A stretch of DNA of 64,000 bases from Dactylorhiza incarnata (Eukaryota > Streptophyta > Magnoliopsida > Asparagales > Orchidaceae): NCBI GenBank assembly GCA_033032865.1, contig JAWHQI010000305.1:992001-1056000 (forward strand). Reading direction: 5' to 3'. The position numbers and the translations under genes are program-made. Positions 56,322-64,000 of this stretch are shown here, piece after piece. The notes under the pieces are model-generated. The model worked only from the letters and a program-made list of their open reading frames with translations, was not told the DNA's origin and ran no database searches. Within the stretch, counting starts at the first letter, position 1, and each line of letters begins with the position of its first letter.

Positions 56322-57094
56322 GGGTGCAAACCTGCTGCAACACCAATTGATCAGAAATGCAAATTGGGTGCTGAGGCCGGAGAACTAGTAGATCTTGAGA
56401 TGTATCAAATTCTAGTTGAGAAGCTGATTTACTTGAGCCACACATTCCCGTACATCTCCTTTGCAGTGAGCGTGTTGAGCCGCTACATGCCTGACCCAAG
56501 GAAGGGACATATGAATGCAGTGTACCGGATTCTTCGATACTTGAAGAATGCCCCTAGAAAGGGGTTGATGTTCAGAAGGAACGGACACATGAAGATTGAA
56601 GGTTACTACGACTCTAATTGGGCGAGCTGTGCAGATGACAGGAGGTCCACTTCGGGCTATTGCATATTTGTGGGAAGCAATATGGTCTCCTGGAGGGCAA
56701 AAACAGTCAGTGGTGGCTAGATCGACAACAGTGGCTGAGTATAGAGTCATGACATTAGGGGCCGCAGAGCTCCTGTGGCTGAAAGGGATGCTGGTGGAGT
56801 TGAAGCTGGATCGAGGAGATTAAGATGAAGCTGTGGTGTGACAGTCAGTCAGCCATCAATATTGCAAATAATCCAGTCCAACACGATAGAACCAAGCGTA
56901 TCGAGATTGATAGATTCTTCGTAAAGGAAAAGCTCGATAGTGGGCTACTGGAGTTAACTCACGTCTCGACCAAGGGTCAGACAACAGATTGCTTGACCAA
57001 GGGACTCAGTTCAGAGGATATGATCAGGAAGTGTGATAAGATGGGCTTAGTGAATATCTTTCGTCAATCTTGTGGAGGAGTGTTGTTATATTAA
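56322..57094 (+). pseudogene. Copia RT end and RNase H relic
   Basis: Starts GCKPAATPID (end of RT) and continues FAVSVLSRYMPDPRKGHMNA, YLKNAPRKGL and ADDRRSTSGYCIFVGSN. A frameshift near 56690 moves to SVVARSTTVAEYR (56710-56820). A stop/frameshift at 56820-56825 moves to KLWCDSQSAINIANNPVQHD, HVSTKGQTTDCLTKGL, ending at 57092-57094. Upstream pol is absent. The RNase H acidic residues D (YYDSNWA), E and D (WCDSQ) can still be located but in three frames. Confidence 0.9.
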
Positions 57095-57240
57095 GAGTTG
57101 AGGGTGTTTATGTAATATTTCTTTTCTCTTGTAGGCTATATATATAGCCATTGTCGAACAAATATACATGACTTATATGTAGTATGCATGTTTTCAAATT
57201 GTTCGAGCTGATGTATATATGTTTTCCGAGCATTAAAGCA
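57081..57240 (+). repeat. Probable copia 3' LTR start
   Basis: After the purine tract tggaggag (57073-57080), tgttgttatattaag begins. The ctatatatatagcc segment near 57137 could be its TATA box. No second copy exists in the window, so the right border is a guess. Confidence 0.5.
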
Positions 57241-57475
57241 ATGACAATTTTAAAAAAAACGTCTTCGAACTCAACAAAATTTTAAAGCAATTTATTTTAA
57301 CATAAACATTACACCCCTGTTTTGCCAAACAGTTCAAGAAAATTCCCTGTTCTGAATAACTCTGCAAACATTGATCTTTTAAATATATCTCCATTTGTAA
57401 CAGTCAGATTCCTACAACAACTCTCCATTTACCATCACCCATTTCCCTACCGCTACCGCTCTCACAAACAGACCC
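57241..57475. other. Unassigned; possible MITE right end at 57475
   Basis: The text ends caaacagacccttaa, which looks like a Harbinger-type TIR plus TTA. A matching left end is not clear (cccctgttttgcc at about 57314 is the nearest candidate). Confidence 0.3.
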
Positions 57476-57744
57476 TTAATTCCTTCATTGATTCCTTTCT
57501 CATGCCCCAACGGGGTCTATATATAACACTTCAAGATGACATGAGTGTAAATAATCCCAAATAAAAAGAAAAACACGAAACAATAACACACTACAAACTC
57601 GTATATCAACTCAATTAATAAATTTCGCCTAATTAAACACTAATAAATCTAAAGAGCGACACTAATAATAATGACACTAACATGACAATTAATAATACAT
57701 TTATAAAATTAACTGATAATGATGACTATTGTGGCCCCATATCA
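57476..57744 (-). repeat. Truncated 3' LTR of the non-autonomous element
   Basis: Matches 60190-60459; lacks the U5-side ~215 bp. A purine-rich tract (minus strand GAAGGACGGGTGGGA) precedes its start at 57744. Confidence 0.75.
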
Positions 57745-57969
57745 TCCCACCCGTCCTTCAAATCGAGTTTGCCCTCTAGTTCGAACGAGGCTTACAACAA
57801 CATGATCATCTGACTCTTTGATTTCCCGCCATAACAAATTGTATTCAACAATCTTAGTTCAGTACGACGTCAATATACATATACAGACCCATGACCAGCT
57901 TGGAGGTAGTATATGTATACCTACTCTTGGCCAGTACTTCCTTTTCAACATCGTAATCGAGTGCGGCGG

Positions 57970-57975
<6 letters not shown>

Positions 57976-58033
<58 letters not shown>
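57976..58033. repeat. (TA)n-GATA-(GA)n compound microsatellite
   Basis: tatatata run, then gatagatag, then gagagaga run. Confidence 0.95.
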
Positions 58034-58035
<2 letters not shown>

Positions 58036-58565
58036 TCCTGATCGACATTCTTAATCAGGTGCACAAGCATGGTCATCACATCACCTCCTTAATGCAAGTG
58101 TCATAAACTTTAATGTTAAGCATCGCCACGCCCCATAGCTAGGGTTTAGTAAAGCATAATCCATACATTAAAACGGGACAATTTCACCCATTCTCGCATT
58201 AAGTTTTCTCGCACTATCTACTTGCCCTAACCTCAAGCTATTTAATCCCCACAAAATTTCGGCATTACAACAACGCTATGGCCTCTTTAACACTCGCGGA
58301 AGTAACCCTAATACAATGTCAAATAAACATCACCAAATCGGGCCACCGACCACGATTGGGATTCACACGCAATGCCTATCCCGAAATTGAGCTCGAGCAT
58401 CTAATGCAAGCATGTCGGAATCGCAATCCCACGCCCCAATGGTTCATAATGAACCGTGACACTCCAAACTCTCGAATTAGAGACACCGAATGTCACCATC
58501 ACCACATATGCATAAAGGAAATGCAAGAAATCAAGTGAAATCCTAAGAACGGGAAGTGGGAGTCA

Positions 58566-59340
58566 TTACCTTCCTCGCTCTTCTCCCCGCCATGAAAACC
58601 TTGCAAATCTTGGAGCAATGAGACCTTGGATGCAAGCCCTAACCATTGATGGAGATGGATCGTTGATCGGCCTCACGGATCTCCACCGGCAGCGCGTCGC
58701 TATAGCGGAGGCTGCATTGAGCGGCGAGTCGTCATCATGCTCACCGATGTCATAAAAGACTACAAGGAGCTGGTGTGGCTGCGACACTTGTTGAGAAGAG
58801 ATTGTCGGACATATCTGGAGTTGGGGCGTGTGTGCTCGGTGGACGGTTGAGGGCGACGAAATACCAGGCTGTCTGTGAGCTGCGGTGCTCGAGCGCGGCG
58901 GTGGAACAATCGTCAGAAGGAATGCCTCTAGAGGGGGACGATGGAGTAGGTGTCCAGAGCAGAGGCTGTGGGATGGAGACCGCAGGGACTGATGGCAGGG
59001 ACACAAATTGTGGCGGCACCACCGCAAGTCTTGGAGGCTCCACCGCAAGTCTTGGAGACGATGATGTCGGTTGTGTTAACTGCAGGTAGGGATCAATTGG
59101 AGGCGATGATGGAGCGACCAGATCTGTAGAGATTGATGGAGCTTCTCCAGGTGCTGGGGTGGGGTGGGGGGTCGATGACAACTATAATGGAACCAATGGA
59201 TGCTCCGGTGGTATCGAACCCCAGAAGTGTCGGTCAATGCTGGCGGTGAGACGTGCACGCGCGACGTCAAAGGATGTCGATATGTCCAATAACTTTGAAC
59301 GAAGGGTGGTTGCTTCTGCGACACTTATCTTCATACTGAA
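58566..59340 (-). other. Pro/Ser/Thr-rich open frames inside the non-autonomous element
   Basis: The minus frames at 59181-58750 (APSSPPIDPYLQLTQPTSS, then SSPRLAVEPPRLAVVPPQF) and 59324-59076 overlap in different frames. Composition resembles the low-complexity linker between integrase and RT in some copia polyproteins, or captured sequence. No domain is recognised and no function is proposed. Confidence 0.3.
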
Positions 59341-59973
59341 ATAATTACTTAATCAATTACTTGGATTAATAATTAATCAAGTAATTAATAAGTGAGGGGG
59401 AGCCGCGACCTTTGGAATGAAATCCCAGAACATAGACGTGTTGCTCGAGTGAGGCGGACTCCTGTTGTGGGGCTCGAAGGAGATGGAAGACGACTCAATA
59501 TAGAAGCATGTCGGCTCGATGGGAGAGGACGACGATGAACCTGTCGACTGTTGCGATTGGAGCTAGGAAGAAGAAGCAGACAAGCTGCTTCGCCGGCGGG
59601 ATTGTAGTGGGCGCCTACTGTGACCGTCGAAAAGTGGTTGCTGGATGGATAAGACGAAGGGATTAGGAAGGGCGCAAGTCGCCCGTGCCGCAGGATGCTC
59701 TTGATCAGTTGGATGATAAGAGCGTTAAAATTGCGATCAAAGGCGAGGGCACCAGCATGAAGGCACCAACGGCTCGACGTTGTAATAGTCGGCTTTAAAA
59801 CGTACCCTGTGAGAACTCCTCATGCGGGAAGAAGAGAATCTTGGCTTGTGTGTTGGGTTGTGGGCAGACATGCTCTTGTACTGGATTCACGCAGATTGGA
59901 ACGGAGGGAAGGGGTCAGCGAATGGAGGGGGTCTGAGGGCTCGAGGAGGAGCCAATATAACTCTGATATCAAG

Positions 59974-60459
59974 TAATTATGGACCTATTACGGGATCTCT
60001 TCGAAGTTTTCGATGGAGGCAGAGATATAAGGGAGTCGGGCTCAACTAACAGTTTTTTTTGTTTTGGGAGGAAGGAGAGCATTACTCAACCCTAACCTTA
60101 GAATGCGGATGAAGAGGAGAGAATTAGAGAAAGAAAGAAGAACAACGAAGAGAAGGAGAAAAGCTTAGAGAGAGATAGAGAAACTTGGTTTAATTCCTTT
60201 ATTGATACCTTTCTCATGACCTAAGGGGGTCTATATATAACACTGCAAGATGCATAGGTGCAAATAAGCCCAAAATAAAAAGAAAAACATGAAACAATAA
60301 AACAATACGAACTCCTACATCGACTCGATTGATAAAAGTCGCCTAACATGAACATTATTATCTTTAAAGAGTGACAATAATAATGACAACACTAACATGA
60401 CAATTAATAATACATTTATAAAATTAACTAATAACGAGAATTATTGTGGGCCCATATCA
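59974..60459 (-). repeat. 5' LTR of the non-autonomous element (486 bp)
   Basis: Minus strand from TGATATGGGCCC to just before the primer site at 59961-59971. TATATATAGACC (complement of about 60227-60238) is a plausible TATA box. Confidence 0.65.
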
Positions 60460-60996
60460 TAGAGATGAATAGATGAGAAGAGTTTGTTATTGATAGTCAG
60501 AGTTGCTCAACATAAAGGCCGGGAGAAGAAAGCACAGAGATAGAGGCTGAGAGGAAGATCGCCAACACAAACAACAAGATTGTTGATGACTGAGATTGTA
60601 GATGGTGGTGGAGTGGCAGAGAAACTAGAATCCACATGTGAGAGAATAGGTCAGCCGTCGAATGCTTGGCATAAGTCAAATGTGAGGGAAAATGTCGAAT
60701 GCGAGGGATACATTATACTCATATTATATGGTTAAATTAAAAAAAAACAATAATATCAGGCCCGATTTATCGGGCTCAATATATATAGTTTATCTGATAT
60801 ACCTACTAATATTTTCAAAAACCTCATTTGACTTAAAAATATCGATGACGTTGTGTTTTTCTCACAAAAAATATGTCGACCAACACCTACAACACTGCGA
60901 AGAAGTAATAGTTCATATTGTAAATTGATTAAAAAAAGTGAAATGGAATTAGCTTTTAAGAAGATGCATAAATGTAAGGTTATGTTCCGACGAGAT
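60460..60996. other. Unassigned stretch
   Basis: No gene or element recognised. If the gypsy 5' LTR at 60997 was full length it should have begun near 60870, but homology to the 3' LTR is not visible there. Confidence 0.4.
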
Positions 60997-61173
60997 ACCT
61001 TTTAAGGGGGTGGAGGAGAGTCTTATGATCATCTTGGGATTCTTAGATGATCACTCTCTTGGAGAGGAGCTCTTTAGGGGAATCAACCCCCAAGAGTAGG
61101 CGCGAGCATACCGTACGATTGTATCCTTCACAGTTTATGTTTTAGTGCAATTATTAAAATTGTACTTCTATCA
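60997..61173 (+). repeat. Partial gypsy 5' LTR
   Basis: Homologous to the last ~180 bp of the 3' LTR, with indels; the 5' half is absent or unrecognisable. Confidence 0.65.
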
Positions 61174-61887
61174 ACTTGGCCCAACCTGCCCGTCTCTGCT
61201 CTCCACCGAGAGACACTCCTCTACAATCCAGGACTGAGTTCCACGTTAGGGTTTCAATACCATTGATTCTCCAGCAATTGCCTGCAATCCAACACATGCG
61301 TGCAACTCGACTGCGGCGCCCTTGCACTATGCTCTTCGACCTTCTGCAATCTCCTTCTTTGCACAAAAATCAACTTTTTCGCAAGCCTTCGACAATGATC
61401 GTCCTACGACCCTTCTGCGTCCTCTCGTCGCATCCCATATAGATCATAAACTCCAACGTCGATTCACAACGAACAATCCCAACGCAGAGGCTGATTTAAG
61501 CATCAAGGGAACAATCACAACGCCTCTTTTACAGACTGCAACGCCCTTGCACTATGCTCTTCGACCTTCTGCAATCCGCTTTGCACAAAAATCCACTTTC
61601 TCGGGAACCTTCATCAATGATCATCATATGACCCTTCCGGGCACTCTCGTCACATCCCATATAGCTCGTAAACTCCAACGTCTATTCGCAACGAACAATC
61701 CCAGTGCAGAGGCCGATTTGAACATCAATTCACAGGGAACAATCACAATGCCTCAGTTACAGCAAAACCCCGTCTGTCCATTCCGTTCTTCAGCTCCTCC
61801 ACTTCATGCCAACAACCTGTTCCATGTCCATTCGTACTAACAAGGACACGCCCTCTTTGGCATCCACCGATTCCAATCGTTTGGATT
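61174..61887 (+). other. Gypsy leader with internal duplication
   Basis: Two blocks around 61318-61480 and 61536-61735 resemble each other (gcgcccttgcactatgctcttcgaccttctgcaatc; catcccatat(a)gat/gctc; caacgaacaatccca), an imperfect duplication of about 215 bp. No gene is supported. Confidence 0.55.
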
Positions 61888-62232
61888 GTGGAAGCTCAGA
61901 TGGAAGATCTCATGCTCCTCCTTCGCGTGTTCTCTACCACCTCTGCACATTACCAATTGGCTCCACTGCCCTCACTTCCCCCACAACACCTCTATGACTC
62001 CACTGACGACTATATGGGATTCGTACATATCGCCTTGGACATTCACCCATCCCACCTTCATCGTATCAAAATACCGGTGCTCGACTACTTCGACCCTCTA
62101 GGATGGATAACTCGTGAAGAACAATTCTTTGATCTCCAGGACACTCATGCAAACCAGACGACAATATACATGGAAGACCCTGTGCTCCACTGGGTGTGTT
62201 GTATGGGCCGAAATATTTCTGATCTCTCCTGA
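61888..62232 (+). pseudogene. Ty3-gypsy gag relic
   Basis: The frame contains RIKIPVLDYFDPLGWITREE, then QFFDLQDT and MEDPVLHWVCC. This matches the pattern of chromovirus-type Gag (hydrophobic-Pro-hydrophobic-Asp...Asp-Pro-x-Gly-Trp...Glu-x-Phe-Phe). It stops at 62230-62232; possible gag continuation with frameshifts runs to about 62750. No zinc knuckle is seen. Confidence 0.6.
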
Positions 62233-62921
62233 CCTATTCTTATGGTGGAACTCTTGGCCACTACGACACTCACAAAGCTAGTAATGTGTATGAGTCCCTA
62301 TGCTATGTTTATCAGTATAAATCTATCGCAACTTACACTTTTCACTTCATTCAGGTTTCCACGCACCTGTCAAGCCTCTCCTCAGATTATTATCTGGGGT
62401 TCTTCCTTGTCGTACTGTAGTCACAAATCCGTGCGCGCCTTCGCATCCACAACCCCTTTACTCTCTCCCGATCTACGTAGCAAACTCATTGTCTCGGTGA
62501 GGAACTCTACTCTACCCCACCATCCCTGTCTCATCATCCACCCACACAACGTATGCTTCCTCCCAAACCACCTCTGCTACAAAACCATCCCCACATCCAC
62601 TGTGAACCCCCACTACTACTCCATCAAACAAATCCCCTATCTCTAGTTGTGCCGTCGTTGTTCGGCCTACCCCCACCTGCACCAGTTCCCCTACCGACGA
62701 CACAACCACCAAAGCGCTTATCCTAGTAGGAGTACCTCGACCTTCGCCGACATGACTTTTGCTTTCGCTGCAAGAACCTGGACTCTCCAATACACAAATG
62801 TTCAAACAAAAAATTTCATCCACTACATGTCATCCACACTAACTTTGGGGTTCTTGAGCTCAAGGTACCCTCCCTAAGATTCAACGTTAAGGACAATGTT
62901 GATTTTTCAAGAGAGGAGTAT

Positions 62922-63227
62922 TGATATGATTACGAGGTCCCGCACTCATAGTTGTCTCACCGAGTGCTCTTAATTTATATCACACTTTTATTTTTATTTG
63001 CTTCTGAAACCCGAGTGAACATTTTATAATATTAGATAGGAGGAGGCCTCTCGCCTATATGAGGGAATGGGTGAGAGTGTTATGATCATCTTGAGAGTCT
63101 TACGACTCTCATGGATAGGAACTCGGGGGGGGGGGGGGGGGACTTAAGAGTAAGCATTGTCATACCTCGGGATTGTATCCCTCACATTTAATGTTTTAGG
63201 ACAATTATTCAAACAGCGTTTCTATCA
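62922..63227 (+). repeat. Gypsy 3' LTR (306 bp)
   Basis: Starts TGATATGATTACG after the purine tract and ends ctatca. Contains a 17-nt G run (about 63125-63141) not present in the 5' copy. Confidence 0.65.
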
Positions 63228-64000
63228 ATACAGAATCATGTACCTTCGCAAACACCCTGGGCCCTGGCTCTTTATTTGGCTTCAATGCTCAACCTAATAA
63301 CAATTTACTGCTTTTCACTTCTCCAAGTCACCAAATTTTCTCCCATAAAAATACAAAGCTCGAAGTGGATTTTATATCGATGGTGGAGTCAACTCAACCA
63401 ACATCAATAGAACTTTGGCCCCCTGGTAGATTATTTATAGTTGTATCAGATTATCAGTGAAGATTTTAATTGACAGCTCGTTAGTTTTGGATAAGAACCT
63501 TTTTCAATGTAGTTTTAAAATACCTAAGGATCTGATATGTTAGATCCCGATGACACTCCCTTGGAGAATGTAAACTGACTAGTAACACATACAACATATA
63601 CTATATATTTGGATCAATATGTGAAAAATATATAAGTTGACCAATTAAACATTAGTAACTTGGAATACCATCTATCAAATGCCCATCATATTTTCCAATT
63701 CCATGATTAGCCTCAATTGTTGTTGACTAGTGCATCCATTTCTCCTCAAGTCAATAATATGTATTCATTGAGAAATGAAGATTACTTGATCGGATCCTAG
63801 AGACTTCAATTCTCAAGAAGTACTAAAGAATTCCAAGATCCTTTATTTCAATTGATCAATTGAGTAATTCAATTGGTTTTTGCCCGCGCATCTGTCTCCT
63901 CAAGCAAGTTTAAAATATATGTTCATTGTTAGATAACGATTCCCTGATTGAACCTAAAGACTTGAACCCAAGAAGTGCTGAAAAATGCTCAGATGTTCTA
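63228..64000. other. Unassigned end of window
   Basis: No gene or element is recognised. ctgatatgttagatcccgatg near 63532 could be the start of an LTR that continues beyond the window, but there is no partner to test this. Confidence 0.3.

Larger units (their letters stand above)
57476..60459 (-). mobile_element. Non-autonomous LTR element without pol (LARD/TRIM-like)
   Basis: Direct repeats at 57476-57744 and 60190-60459 (shared cattgattcctttctcatg, gtctatatataacac, and aataatacatttataaaatt blocks) are parts of LTRs starting TGATATGG on the minus strand. The right LTR extends to about 59974, next to the primer site TGATATCAGAGTTATA (copia/iMet type). The left LTR is cut at 57476. The 2.2-kb interior has no recognisable gag, RT or integrase. 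A related LTR fragment lies at 54460-54725. Confidence 0.7.
60997..63227 (+). mobile_element. Internally deleted Ty3-gypsy element
   Basis: A 3' LTR (62922-63227) and a partial 5' LTR (60997-61173) share cttatgatcatcttg, gattgtatcc(t/c)tcaca and tgttttagxxcaattatt blocks and both end ctatca. Between them are leader, a gag relic (61888-62232) and the last few codons before the LTR. Protease, RT, RNase H and integrase are missing. Purine tract gagaggagta precedes the 3' LTR. Confidence 0.7.

Noticed and set aside
57311..57475. Harbinger MITE
   Set aside because: The right end caaacagaccc|TTA is good, but no convincing left TIR or matching TSD was found.

Overview
This window is nuclear DNA of a flowering plant. 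It holds two spliced host genes in a landscape made almost entirely of nested transposable elements. The evidence is introns with GT/AG borders in genes of plant-specific families, Ty1-copia and Ty3-gypsy LTR retrotransposons with plant-type primer-binding sites, PIF/Harbinger and hAT DNA transposons with their MITEs, and a SINE. The GC-rich first exon of the bHLH gene is compatible with a monocot, but this was not established.

Layout. 1-4.0 kb: a rearranged copia relic (protease scrap, RNase H, LTR) with a 102-bp perfect palindrome and an 818-bp fold-back insertion carrying tRNA-like boxes. 4.9-6.7 kb: a PIF/Harbinger-type element filled with a CG-rich minisatellite. 9.3-12.6 kb: a three-exon bHLH transcription factor gene of the tapetal EAT1/bHLH10-89-91 type, with two MITEs and a long CT tract in its introns. 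13.1-15.8 kb: 5' end of a Ty3-gypsy element (LTR, PBS, gag). 15.8-21.9 kb: two truncated minus-strand copia elements, abutting at 19427/19428. 21.9-25.3 kb: probable 3' end of a Tat/Ogre-like gypsy element (LTR-like sequence, a ~178-bp tandem array, a coiled-coil ORF). 26.2-35.1 kb: a PIF/Harbinger transposon with relics of both its genes, interrupted by a young copia element (28132-33972). 35.3-42.3 kb: an old copia element containing a hAT element. 43.8-47.2 kb: the first two exons of a PWWP-domain gene of the At1g51745 type; later exons are not in view. 47.8-52.6 kb: a decayed copia element. 53.7-54.0 kb: a SINE. 54.4-64 kb: LTR pieces, a TG-rich tract, a Harbinger/copia relic, and two non-autonomous LTR elements (minus and plus strand).

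The two host genes have no visible functional link. The best-supported nesting is copia (TSD GTTTT) inside Harbinger (TSD TAA) at 26-35 kb, and hAT (8-bp TSD) inside copia (TSD ATATA) at 35-42 kb. All coordinates were read by eye. LTR ends without a TSD are approximate.
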